Origin: Streptomyces griseoviridis
GTDB lineage: Bacteria; Actinomycetota; Actinomycetes; Streptomycetales; Streptomycetaceae
Length of the DNA: 64,000 nucleotides
Direction: 5' to 3'
NCBI RefSeq assembly: GCF_005222485.1
Contig: NZ_CP029078.1
Location: 1,826,001 to 1,890,000, forward strand
Shown: piece by piece, positions 24,935 through 34,034 of the stretch
How the letters are laid out: each line of letters opens with the position of its first letter
Position numbering within the stretch: position 1 is the first letter of the stretch
Notes under the pieces: model-generated
The model's input: the letters and a program-made list of their open reading frames with translations, nothing else
Told to the model about the DNA's origin: nothing
The model's database searches: none
Position numbers and translations under genes: made by a program

Positions 24935-25497
24935 GATTCCTCTCCCGGTGAGGCGGAGTGCCTCAGTGCGCCGCCGAGCAGCAGCTCGACGGTCATGTGC
25001 GTGAAGTCCTTGGGGGCCACCCGGCCCTCGGTCACCGCCCAGGCGCAGGCGGCGAGCAGGCCGTACAGCGCCTCGGTGAGCCAGGCGGGGGTGAGGTCGA
25101 TGCGGAACGCGCCGGCTTCCTGGCCGCGCCGGAACAGGGCGGCGATCCGGTCGTCGATGCGGGCCCAGCCGTCGTTGCGCTCGTCGCCCTCGAAGAGTTG
25201 GTTCTCGGTGTAGAGGAAGGCGATGAGCCCCGCGGCGGGTTCGATCTCGCGCACCAGGCGGCGGACGGCGTCGGCGGCCGGGCCGTCGTCGAGGCGGGCC
25301 GCGTCGAGGGCGGCCTCGCACTCGTCGATGCCGAGCGACTCGAGGGCCCTGACGAGCGCGTCGCGGCCGGCGAACTGGCGGTGCAGGGTGGCGCGGCTGA
25401 TCCCCGCGGCCCTGGCGACCTCGTCCATCGTGGCGGTGGATTTGCGGGTCAGCAGGGCGGCGGCGGTGCGCAGGACGTGGTCACGGTCGACAGCCAT
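24931..25497 (-). CDS. TetR-family repressor of the adjacent exporter
   Basis: A 188-residue regulator. The N-terminal HTH is DEVARAAGISRATLHRQFAGRDAL (in two overlapping pieces DEVARAAGISRATL and HRQFAGRDAL), and the C-terminal ligand domain starts near residue 60. I favour ATG 25497 (MAVDRDHVLRTAAALL); the GTG at 25524 lies inside the palindromic operator and adds residues that other TetR proteins lack. It is cotranscribed with and overlaps the MFS gene. Expected to repress its own operon through the palindrome just upstream. Confidence 0.87.
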   Translation of the reverse strand: MAVDRDHVLRTAAALLTRKSTATMDEVARAAGISRATLHRQFAGRDALVRALESLGIDECEAALDAARLDDGPAADAVRRLVREIEPAAGLIAFLYTENQLFEGDERNDGWARIDDRIAALFRRGQEAGAFRIDLTPAWLTEALYGLLAACAWAVTEGRVAPKDFTHMTVELLLGGALRHSASPGEES

Positions 25498-25516
25498 GAG
25501 ACGAGGGTAGCCCACG

Positions 25517-25534
25517 TGAGACACGAATGTCTCA
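25517..25534. promoter_or_regulatory. Palindromic TetR operator
   Basis: Perfect inverted repeat TGAGACA-CGAA-TGTCTCA centred 28 bp upstream of the TetR start, flanked by a second looser pair cccacg/cgtggg. The position and dyad symmetry are those of an autoregulatory TetR operator. Confidence 0.75.
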
Positions 25535-25580
25535 TCGTGGGCATGTACGCCTCATGTCCGGGAGGTGGAGCGGGGTGCGG

Positions 25581-26552
25581 TCAGTGCCAGGGCAGGGCGG
25601 AGCGCCGCTCCCAGTAGGCGCGCGGGTCCTCGACCAGGGCCGCGAGCCGGGCGAGGTGGTCCTCGTCGAGGTAGACGGCGGCGGCGTGCAGGTTGGAGGC
25701 GAGCTGCGGGCTGGTGGCGGCGCCTGACAGCACGACCCCGGCCCACGGCTGCTGGAGGACCAGCGCGAGGGCCACCGCGTCACAGCCGTACGACGTCTCC
25801 TCGGCGACCGCCTTCAGCGCGTCGGGCGCCTGCTCCCCCGCGAGCCTGCCGTTGGCCATGCCCTCCTTGACGATGACCGTGAGTCCGGCGTCGTGGGCCT
25901 CCGCGAGCGCGGGCCCCGCCGAGGTCTCCAGGGCGTTGTACGTCGACTGGACGGTACGGAAGAGGGGCTCGCCGTCGACCGTCACGGCGAGGGCCGCGCG
26001 GATCGCGTCGGCCTGCGCGGGGCCGCTGGTGGAGAAGCCGACGGTGACGCCGCGGGCGGCGGCCTCGGCCAGCCCGGCGTGGAGTTCCTTGTCGGTGAGG
26101 GCCGGGCTGTCCGGGGTCACCGAGTGGATCTGGTAGAGGTCGAGGCGGTCGCCGAGGAGCGCCTCCGTCTCGGCGCGCTGCCGCTCGTAGGTCTGCGCGC
26201 TGTGGTCCTTGACCTCGTGCCGCTCCGCGTCGGTGGTCCAGTTCGCGGTGTAGGTGTAGCCCCACTTGCTGCCGACGACGACGTCGTCGGCCTCGGGGCG
26301 GTCGGTCAGCCAGTCGGCGAGGAACTCCTCGGAGCGGCCGTAGGAGCGGGCCACGTCGAAGTAGCGCACGCCCTGGGCGTAGGCGGCGTCGAGGAGTTCA
26401 TGGGTGCGGGCGCGCAGCGCGGCGACGCTGCGGTCGGCCGGCAGGTCCCGGTCCCTGCCGAGGTTGATGTAGCCGGGGCGGCCGACGGCGGCGAGACCCA
26501 GTCCGATGTGGCAGGTGGGGGTGGTGGCTGACGCCAGTCGGGCGAAGGGCAT
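25581..26552 (-). CDS. Aldo/keto reductase
   Basis: A 323-residue NADP-dependent oxidoreductase with the (beta/alpha)8 AKR fold. The catalytic tetrad is visible: Asp and Tyr in YFDVARSYGRSEE, Lys in VVGSKWGY, and His in YQIHSVTPDSPAL. Late motifs include YGCDAVALALVLQQPW and VVLSGAATSPQLASN for cofactor binding. The physiological carbonyl substrate is unknown. ATG 26552 has GGGAG upstream; the longer frame to 26594 does not. It lies between the TetR gene and argH on the same strand, apparently alone. Confidence 0.85.
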   Translation of the reverse strand: MPFARLASATTPTCHIGLGLAAVGRPGYINLGRDRDLPADRSVAALRARTHELLDAAYAQGVRYFDVARSYGRSEEFLADWLTDRPEADDVVVGSKWGYTYTANWTTDAERHEVKDHSAQTYERQRAETEALLGDRLDLYQIHSVTPDSPALTDKELHAGLAEAAARGVTVGFSTSGPAQADAIRAALAVTVDGEPLFRTVQSTYNALETSAGPALAEAHDAGLTVIVKEGMANGRLAGEQAPDALKAVAEETSYGCDAVALALVLQQPWAGVVLSGAATSPQLASNLHAAAVYLDEDHLARLAALVEDPRAYWERRSALPWH

Positions 26553-26616
26553 CACGGGCTCCCGTCGGTCGGCTCCTTGCGGCTGCTCGACCAACCTACC
26601 CGCGATGCCCGGTCCC

Positions 26617-28056
<1,440 letters not shown>

Positions 28057-28088
28057 TCACACCGACCCGACACACTGACCCGACTACT

Positions 28089-28124
28089 CTGCATGAGTAT
28101 GCAGAGGTTCGCATGATTCGTCAA
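28089..28124 (-). promoter_or_regulatory. argH promoter with ARG-box palindrome
   Basis: On the minus strand a -35-like TTGACG (28119-28124) and -10-like CATACT (28096-28101) are 17 bp apart. The perfect palindrome CTGCAT-gagt-ATGCAG (28089-28104) covers the -10. Its size and location fit an ArgR operator, which would block polymerase when arginine is plentiful. Confidence 0.65.
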
Positions 28125-28258
28125 TCTGGCCCGCGGGCGCGGAGAGTGCGGAGAGTTCCGCGCGGAGTCTGAACAAACGAAACCGCTTTCCCGTACTCAC
28201 CCCCGAACGCAGGCGCCGCGTCCGCACACCCACTCCTTGACCCAAGTGAGGCATCCCC

Positions 28259-29143
28259 ATGTCCAGGGCCCTTCCGAAGTACAACAAGCGTCGCGTCGCC
28301 GTCATCGGCGGTGCCGCCGCCGTCGTCCTCTCCGGAGCGGTGATCGCGGGCAGCGCACTCGCCGGGGAGAGTTCCAGGAACGACAGCACGGCCGCCCGCA
28401 CCCTGGCCGCCTCCCCCGGCACCATCAGCTGCCCGGACGTCGCCTCCCGGCTCCCGGCGGTCCCCGCCTCCGCGCAGGCCGAGATCGACCGCAACCTCAC
28501 GCTGCTCCAGACCCAGATCGACGAGGCCAACAAGCGGCTCGTCGACACCGTCGGACAGGGCGGACCCAACTTCGTCAACAACGCGATCCTCGGTCCCTTG
28601 AAGGACAAGCGGGTGGCCACCGTCAACCGGATGGCCACCGCCATCGGCCGCACCGCCGCCAAGCCCACCGGCCTCGACGCGCTCGCGCCGTGCACTCTCA
28701 ACGCGGGCGGCACCGGCGCGGACACGGGGGCGGGCGACGGAACGGGAACCGGAGCGGGCGGCGACGGCGCCACGGCCGCGCCCAGCGCGCCGGCCTCGAC
28801 CCCGGCCGACACCGGCGCGGGCGGTGACACCGGCACCGGGAACACCGGCGCGGGCGCCATCAGCTGCCCGGACGTCGCCTCCCGGCTCCCGGCGGTCCCC
28901 GCCTCCGCGCAGGCCGAGGTCGACCGCAACCTCACGCTGCTCCAGACCCAGATCGGGGAAGCGAACAAGCGGCTCGTCGACACGGTCGGACAGGGCGGAC
29001 CCAACTTCGTCAACAACGCGATCCTGGGCCCGCTGAAGGACAAGCGCGCCTCGACCATCGACCGCATCGCCATCTCCATCGGCCGCACCGCCGCCAAGCC
29101 GACCGGCCTCGACGCGCTGGCCGCCTGCACGCTCACCCAGTGA
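28259..29143 (+). CDS. Secreted protein with two near-identical tandem domains
   Basis: A 294-residue exported protein: a basic signal-anchor region (KRRVAVIGGAAAVVLSGAV), then two copies of a domain of about 95 residues joined by a Gly/Thr/Ala-rich linker of about 50. Each copy begins ISCPDVASRLPAVPASAQAE and ends with a second Cys (PCTL or ACTL), so each likely holds one disulfide. The body is helical with LTLLQTQI and a GQGGPNFVNNAILGPLKDKR core. The copies are 435 bp apart and mosaic-identical in DNA. I do not recognise the family. A hairpin follows the stop. Confidence 0.8.
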   Translation: MSRALPKYNKRRVAVIGGAAAVVLSGAVIAGSALAGESSRNDSTAARTLAASPGTISCPDVASRLPAVPASAQAEIDRNLTLLQTQIDEANKRLVDTVGQGGPNFVNNAILGPLKDKRVATVNRMATAIGRTAAKPTGLDALAPCTLNAGGTGADTGAGDGTGTGAGGDGATAAPSAPASTPADTGAGGDTGTGNTGAGAISCPDVASRLPAVPASAQAEVDRNLTLLQTQIGEANKRLVDTVGQGGPNFVNNAILGPLKDKRASTIDRIAISIGRTAAKPTGLDALAACTLTQ

Positions 29144-29156
29144 CGTGACAGACGCT

Positions 29157-29192
29157 GTGGCCGCCCCGCTCCACACCGGTCGGGGCGGCCAC
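29157..29192. terminator. Terminator after the duplicated-domain gene
   Basis: Perfect 12-bp stem gtggccgccccg/cggggcggccac with a 12-base loop, 14 bases after the stop codon. Confidence 0.75.
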
Positions 29193-29204
29193 GGCGGGGG
29201 CGGG

Positions 29205-29313
29205 CGCGTGAACGGAGAGGCCGGGGCGTGACCGGAGAGGCCGGGCGGCCATGGAGAGGCCGTCGCGTGACCGGAGCGCCGTCGCGAACGGAGGGCCGTC
29301 GCGTGAACGGAGA
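29205..29313. repeat. Imperfect tandem repeats of about 18 bp
   Basis: Six degenerate copies of tcgcgtgaacggagaggccg-like sequence in a row, in the gap before the L,D-transpeptidase gene. Units vary by small indels, so no frame is kept. Confidence 0.7.
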
Positions 29314-29338
29314 ACGTGGCTGTCCGCCTGGGCGGCCC

Positions 29339-29372
29339 GCGAGTGGGCCGTCCGCCTGGACGGCCCACTCGC
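29339..29372. terminator. Strong hairpin upstream of the L,D-transpeptidase gene
   Basis: Perfect 15-bp stem gcgagtgggccgtcc/ggacggcccactcgc around GCCT, ending 37 bp before the ATG at 29410. It may be a second terminator for the upstream gene or a 5' structure in the transpeptidase transcript. Confidence 0.6.
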
Positions 29373-29409
29373 GCTGCCGGGGGCGGCCGTCGCGCCTACC
29401 GTCGAAGCC

Positions 29410-30108
29410 ATGCGCCCCGTCGTCGCCGTCGTCCTCGCCGCCGCGTCCCTCCTCACGCTCGGCGCCCTGCCCGCCGCCGACACCGAGCTGCCCGAGCGGC
29501 TGGCCGACACCGGGGGCGGCAGCCAGCTGATCACCGCCGTGGCCGCCGACACCGACGCCACCACCGGCACCCTCACCTGGTGGGACCTGCGCGCCGGGCG
29601 CTGGACGCGGGCGGGCTCGGCGCCCGCCCGCTTCGGAGCGGGCGGACTCGTCGAGGGCACCGCCCGCGAGCAGGGCACGAGCACCACCCCGACCGGCCTC
29701 TACGACCTGCCGTTCGCCTTCGGCGTCGAGGCGCCACCGGCCGGCACCCGCTACACGTACCTTCCGGTCGGCGAGAGTTCCTGGTGGTGCCAGGACAACG
29801 CCTCGCGCTCCTACAACCGTTGGACCGACCCGCGTCCCGCCGACTGCCGGGCCGCCGAGTCCGAGCGGCTCGCCGCGTTCCCGACCCAGTACGCCCACGC
29901 GCTCGTCGTCGGCTTCAACTACGACCGGCCCGTGCGCGGACGCGGCGCCGGGATCTTCCTCCACGTCAACGGGCGGGCGGCGACGGCCGGTTGCGTGTCG
30001 GTGCCGAACGACGCGATGCGCGAGGTGCTGCGCTGGGCCGACCCCGCGCGGGCGCCGCACATCGCCATCGGCACCACCGGCGGACCCACCGCGATCACCG
30101 GCTACTGA
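29410..30108 (+). CDS. Secreted L,D-transpeptidase (YkuD) family protein
   Basis: A 232-residue exported protein: signal peptide MRPVVAVVLAAASLLTLGAL, then a single YkuD-like catalytic domain with HVNGRAATAGCVSVPN, i.e. the His and the nucleophilic Cys of the HxxG...SxGC signature. The motif TSTTPTGLYDLPFAFG matches the family's G(x)PTPxG segment. These enzymes make 3-3 peptide crosslinks or attach proteins to peptidoglycan. I chose ATG 29410 for the intact signal peptide; the open frame from 29251 covers repeats and a hairpin. No lipobox or peptidoglycan-binding domain is present. Confidence 0.83.
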   Translation: MRPVVAVVLAAASLLTLGALPAADTELPERLADTGGGSQLITAVAADTDATTGTLTWWDLRAGRWTRAGSAPARFGAGGLVEGTAREQGTSTTPTGLYDLPFAFGVEAPPAGTRYTYLPVGESSWWCQDNASRSYNRWTDPRPADCRAAESERLAAFPTQYAHALVVGFNYDRPVRGRGAGIFLHVNGRAATAGCVSVPNDAMREVLRWADPARAPHIAIGTTGGPTAITGY

Positions 30109-30248
30109 GCGGACCGCGCGGGCCGCTCGCCGGCGCCCGCCCGTCGTCCTCACGGACTCGGCGCCCGGCTGAACGCACCCGCGCCCCGGCACGTACTCCA
30201 GGGCCAAGGGACCACGCCAACCCCCTTGCGCCCGTTCCCGGAGGAATC

Positions 30249-31631
30249 GTGACCACCACGCTCGCAGGCGGCCGGGCCGCCCGCCGCCAGACGATGCGCC
30301 GCATCCGCCCGCGCCGCTCCCCGGCGACCGTCCTGCTGCTCGTCGTCTGGGCGGGCGCGGCCGGTGTGCTGGGGCTGTGGTGGCACACCACCCCGTCGAT
30401 AGCCGACGACAGCGGCAGGATCCTCAACGCGGGCCGGATCACCGGTCTGCTGGCCGGGTACCTGATGGCGCTCGTCGTGCTCCAGATGGCCCGGGTGCCC
30501 GCCCTCGAACGCCGGGTGGGCTCCGACCGGGTGGCCCGCTGGCACGCGATGTCGGGCCGCTACACGATCTGCCTGGTGATCGCGCACGTCTTCCTCACCA
30601 TGTGGGGGTACGCGCTGCAGGCGGGCAAGTCGGTCTCGGACGTCGTCCAGCAGACCGTCGACAGCGTCGACCAGCTCCCCGACATGGGCAAGGCGGCCAT
30701 CGGCACCGGCCTGCTGTTCCTCATCGCGCTGATCTCGATCGGCGGGGTCAGGAAGCGCATCCCGTACGACGCCTGGTACCACGTCCACCTGCTCACCTAC
30801 GCGGCGGTGTTCCTGACGTTCTGGCACCAGATCTCCACCGGCAACGACTTCGCCGTCGAACCCGCCGCCAAGACGTTCTGGTACGGGCTGTACGGCGTGG
30901 TCACCGCGCTGGTCCTCTGGTACCGGATCCTCACGCCGATCCGGCTGAACCTGCGGCACCGGATGCGGGTCGAGGCCGTGATCGAGGAGACGCCCGGCAT
31001 CGTGTCGGTGCTCATCGGCGGCCGGAAACTGCACCGGATGGGCGCGCAGGCCGGACAGTTCTTCCGCTGGCGGTTCCTCGCGCCCGGCATGCGGTTCAGC
31101 TCCCACCCGTACTCGCTGTCGGCGGCGCCGAGGCCCGGCATGCTGCGGATCACCGTGAAGGCGATCGGCGACCACAGCGCGCGCCTGCGTGAGCTGACGC
31201 CCGGCACCCGGGTGTGGGCCGAGGGCCCGTACGGCGCGATGACCGCGCAGCGGCGCAGCCGCGGCAAGGTGCTGCTGGTCGCGGGCGGGGTCGGCATCAC
31301 GCCGATGCGGGCGCTGTTCGAGACGCTGCCGGGCGCGGCGGGCGACATCACGCTCCTGTACCGGGCCAACACCACCCAGGACCTGGCCCTCTGGGACGAG
31401 CTTGCGGTGATCGCCGAGGACCGCGGCGCCCGGCTGATGTACGCCGTGAACAGTCCGGACGGTGAGCGCCCGGACATCTCGGCCGACCGGCTGCGGCAGA
31501 AGCTGCCGGACATCGAGCAGCACGACGTGTTCATGTGCGGGCCCGCCGGGTTCGCGCAGTCCGTGTACGAAGCACTGCGCGGCGCGGGAGTGCCCGCCCG
31601 CCGCATCCATCACGAGTCGTTCGAGATGTGA
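30249..31631 (+). CDS. Transmembrane ferric-reductase-like NAD(P)H:flavin oxidoreductase
   Basis: A 460-residue fusion of a six-helix ferric-reductase-like membrane domain (about 25-235) and a cytosolic FNR-type domain. The membrane part has paired histidines suited to b-type haems: RWHAMSGRYTICLVIAHVF and WYHVHLLTYAAVFLTFWH. The cytosolic part has SSHPYSLSAAP for FAD and VAGGVGITPMRAL and FMCGPAGF for NAD(P)H. It should pass electrons from cytosolic NAD(P)H outward across the membrane. Start is GTG 30249 with GGAGG just upstream. First gene of an operon with an FMN-binding protein and ApbE. Confidence 0.88.
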   Translation: MTTTLAGGRAARRQTMRRIRPRRSPATVLLLVVWAGAAGVLGLWWHTTPSIADDSGRILNAGRITGLLAGYLMALVVLQMARVPALERRVGSDRVARWHAMSGRYTICLVIAHVFLTMWGYALQAGKSVSDVVQQTVDSVDQLPDMGKAAIGTGLLFLIALISIGGVRKRIPYDAWYHVHLLTYAAVFLTFWHQISTGNDFAVEPAAKTFWYGLYGVVTALVLWYRILTPIRLNLRHRMRVEAVIEETPGIVSVLIGGRKLHRMGAQAGQFFRWRFLAPGMRFSSHPYSLSAAPRPGMLRITVKAIGDHSARLRELTPGTRVWAEGPYGAMTAQRRSRGKVLLVAGGVGITPMRALFETLPGAAGDITLLYRANTTQDLALWDELAVIAEDRGARLMYAVNSPDGERPDISADRLRQKLPDIEQHDVFMCGPAGFAQSVYEALRGAGVPARRIHHESFEM

Positions 31632-31659
31632 GCGACGGGACCCCAGGAGCTCGAAACCG

Positions 31660-32448
31660 ATGAGGAAGAGTCACCCCGTCAGGCGTGTCGTGCTGGCCAC
31701 CGCTGCCACCGTCTCCGCCGTGGTTCTGCTGCTGTCGCTGAAGCCGTCGTCCGATCCGGGCGGCGCTCAGGCGGCGGGCGCGGTGCCGCAGCAGACCGCG
31801 GCGGCGCAGGAGTCGCCGCAGGGCGGAGCCGCCGCGGCCGGCCGGAGCACGGTCACCGGGGACGCGGCCCAGACCCAGTACGGGCCCGTCCAGGTCCGTC
31901 TGACGGTCAGCGGCGGGAAGATCACCAAGGCCGAGGCGGTCCAGGCACCGAGCGGCGGCACCAGCAGCCAGAAGACCGAACTCGCCGTCCCCCGGCTCAA
32001 CCAGTCCGCCGTCACCCGGGGCAGCGCCGACATCGACTCCGTCTCCGGAGCCACCTACACCAGCACCGGCTACAAGCAGTCCCTCCAGTCGGCGATCGAC
32101 AAGATGAAGGCGGCGCGGGGCTCGGACGCGGGCGCGTCCCAGGGGTCGGGCGACAGCGGCTCGGGCGCCGCCCAGGCGAAGACGGTGACCGGGGCGGCGG
32201 CGCAGACCCAGTACGGTCCCGTGCAGGTCAGGATCACGGTGAGCGGCGGGAAGATCACCAAGGCCGAGGCGGTCCAGGCACCGAGCGGCGGCACCAGCAG
32301 CCAGAAGACCGAACTCGCCGTCCCCCGGCTCAACCAGTCCGCCGTCACCCGGGGCAGCGCCGACATCGACTCCGTCTCCGGAGCCACCTACACCAGCACC
32401 GGCTACAAGCAGTCCCTCCAGTCGGCGCTGGACCAGGCCGGTGGCTGA
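31660..32448 (+). CDS. Exported protein with two covalent FMN-binding domains
   Basis: A 262-residue exported protein: N-terminal signal anchor (about 9-27), low-complexity Gln/Ala linker, then two FMN-binding domains (about 63-150 and 175-262). Each contains IDSVSGATYTSTGY, matching the ApbE flavinylation motif in which the Thr of the GAT segment receives FMN. The two domains share 186 bp of perfectly identical DNA. It should be an extracytoplasmic electron carrier fed by the upstream membrane reductase and loaded by the downstream ApbE. ATG 31660 has AGGAG 10 bases before it. Its stop overlaps the apbE start by eight bases. Confidence 0.9.
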   Translation: MRKSHPVRRVVLATAATVSAVVLLLSLKPSSDPGGAQAAGAVPQQTAAAQESPQGGAAAAGRSTVTGDAAQTQYGPVQVRLTVSGGKITKAEAVQAPSGGTSSQKTELAVPRLNQSAVTRGSADIDSVSGATYTSTGYKQSLQSAIDKMKAARGSDAGASQGSGDSGSGAAQAKTVTGAAAQTQYGPVQVRITVSGGKITKAEAVQAPSGGTSSQKTELAVPRLNQSAVTRGSADIDSVSGATYTSTGYKQSLQSALDQAGG

Positions 32449-33241
32449 GACGACGGCCGAGCCGGCTGAGACACCCGCCGCGGTACGGCACGCGGAGGAG
32501 GTCATGGGGACCGTGTTCTCCTTCGACGTCCGGGGCGGGGAGCCCGGTGCGGTGCGTGCGGCGCTGGAGGCGGCGGTCGCCGCGCTGCACCGGGCGGACG
32601 TTATGTTCAGCACCTACCGCGACGACAGTCAGCTCTCGCGCCTCGCGCGCGGTGAGCTGACGCTCCCCGAGTGCGATCCCGAGGTCGCCGAGGTGCTGGA
32701 GCTGGGCGCGGCGGCCGAGCGGGTGAGCGAGGGCTGGTTCAGCACGTCGTACCGTGGCTCGCTCGATCCCACGGGCATCGTCAAGGGCTGGGCGGCCGAG
32801 CGGGCGGCGCGGCTGCTGCGGGCGGCGGGCGCGACCGGCGTGAACGTCAACGGCGGCGGCGACGTCCAGCTGCTCGGCACGCCGGGGACGGGCCGCCCGT
32901 GGCGGGTCGGCGTCTCCGACCCGCTGCGCCCCGGGGGCCTGGCGGCGGTGATCTCGGCGGCCGGCGCGGACGAGCTGTCGGTCGCGACGTCCGGCACGGC
33001 GGAGCGCGGCGACCACATCGTGGACCCGCGCACCGGCCGCCCCGCGGTCACCGACCTGGTGGCGGTGACGGTGGTGGCCCCCAGCCTGACCTGGGCGGAC
33101 TGCTGGGCGACGGCGGCCTTCGCGATGGGCTCCCGAGCGAGCCTGACCTGGCTGGAGTCCCTCCCGAACGTGGAGGCCCTCCTGATCACGACAGCCGACG
33201 AGATCCACTGCACAGAGGGCCTGCCCCACCACCTGACCTGA
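32441..33241 (+). CDS. apbE: FAD:protein FMN transferase
   Basis: A 266-residue ApbE-family flavinyltransferase that transfers FMN from FAD to a threonine of exported proteins. Family landmarks: MGTVFSFDVRG at the start of the domain, FSTYRDDSQLSRL, SLDPTGIVKGWAAERAA, the VNVNGGGDVQLLG FAD-binding segment, ATSGTAERGDHIVDPRTG, and AVTVVAPSLTWADCWATAAF with metal-ligand acidic residues. No signal peptide is evident at the chosen GTG, as in some actinobacterial ApbEs. The start overlaps the end of the FMN-binding gene, its obvious substrate. Confidence 0.92.
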   Translation: MAETTAEPAETPAAVRHAEEVMGTVFSFDVRGGEPGAVRAALEAAVAALHRADVMFSTYRDDSQLSRLARGELTLPECDPEVAEVLELGAAAERVSEGWFSTSYRGSLDPTGIVKGWAAERAARLLRAAGATGVNVNGGGDVQLLGTPGTGRPWRVGVSDPLRPGGLAAVISAAGADELSVATSGTAERGDHIVDPRTGRPAVTDLVAVTVVAPSLTWADCWATAAFAMGSRASLTWLESLPNVEALLITTADEIHCTEGLPHHLT

Positions 33242-33265
33242 GCCCCCTCAACCTCTCAACACGGA

Positions 33266-33326
33266 GAGCCCCACCGGCCAAGGGGCGCGGGGAACTGCGC
33301 GACAAGCCCCCACAGCGCGGCACCCG
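33266..33326. repeat. Dispersed Streptomyces-type intergenic repeat, copy 1
   Basis: About 61 bp containing aaggggcgcggggaactgcg and cgacaagcccccacagcgcg, a palindromic type of element that I recall as common between genes in Streptomyces. It lies just after apbE, before the convergent argR. Confidence 0.7.
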
Positions 33327-33360
33327 AACAGGAATCCCGACCGCCCCTCACAAACACCGG

Positions 33361-33421
33361 GAGCCCACCCGCCCAAGGGGCGCGAGGAACTGCGCGACAA
33401 GCCCCCACGGCGCGGCACCCG
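33361..33421. repeat. Dispersed Streptomyces-type intergenic repeat, copy 2
   Basis: Second copy, 95 bp from the first, with aaggggcgcgaggaactgcg and the same cgacaagccccca core. The two differ at a handful of positions. They fill most of the gap between the convergent apbE and argR genes and may act in termination there. Confidence 0.7.
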
Positions 33422-33475
33422 GCACACCCCAGCAACCACCCCCCACCCCAGCCGCCCCAAGAACGGCCGCGCCCC

Positions 33476-34015
33476 TCAGTGGGTGTTCGCCGCCAACCGC
33501 AGCATGTGCTCCGCGAGCGCCTGCCCCCCGGTAGCCTCCCGGCTGATCAGCATCAGCGTGTCGTCGCCCGCGATCGTCCCGAGGATGTCGTGCAGCTCCG
33601 CCTGGTCGATGGCGGAGGCGAGGAACTGCGCGGCCCCCGGCGGCGTCCGCAGCACGACGAGGTTGGCGGACGCCTCCGCGGAGATGAGCAGTTCCTGCGA
33701 CAGCCGTCGCATCCGCTCCTCCTTGGCCGACTCCCCCAGCGGCGCCCGCGGCGTGCGGAACCCGCCCTCGCTGGGCACCGCGTAGATGAGGTCGCCGTCG
33801 GTGTTGCGGATCTTCACCGCGTTCAGTTCGTCGAGGTCGCGGGAGAGCGTGGCCTGGGTGACGCTCAGTCCGTCGTCGGCCAGCAGCTTCGCCAACTGGC
33901 TCTGCGAGCGCACCGGTTGCCGGTTGAGGATGTCCACGATCCGCCGGTGCCTCGCGGTGCGGGTCTGCGGCACGGCGTGCCCCGCGTGCTGTGCGTCGTC
34001 CTGCGCCTGGCTCAT
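33476..34015 (-). CDS. argR: Arginine repressor
   Basis: A 179-residue ArgR: N-terminal winged HTH (about 20-85, [20 protein letters not shown] and [15 protein letters not shown]), linker, then the C-terminal oligomerisation/arginine-binding domain with [19 protein letters not shown] and [12 protein letters not shown], where GDD contacts the arginine ligand in known ArgR hexamers. Last gene of argCJBDR, 19 bp after argD, so it represses its own operon. The N-terminal 20 residues are an extra polar tail seen in actinomycete homologues. Confidence 0.95.
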   Translation of the reverse strand: MSQAQDDAQHAGHAVPQTRTARHRRIVDILNRQPVRSQSQLAKLLADDGLSVTQATLSRDLDELNAVKIRNTDGDLIYAVPSEGGFRTPRAPLGESAKEERMRRLSQELLISAEASANLVVLRTPPGAAQFLASAIDQAELHDILGTIAGDDTLMLISREATGGQALAEHMLRLAANTH

Positions 34016-34034
34016 CGTCGTCCCATTCTCCGGC

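Noticed and set aside
25498..25524. Upstream GTG start for the exporter's TetR repressor
   Set aside because: It would place the first codons inside the palindromic operator and has no ribosome site.
29316..31631. 771-codon frame joining the transpeptidase region to the membrane reductase
   Set aside because: The first 310 codons are an out-of-frame reading of the transpeptidase gene and a hairpin. The GGAGG-preceded GTG at 30249 gives the normal family length.
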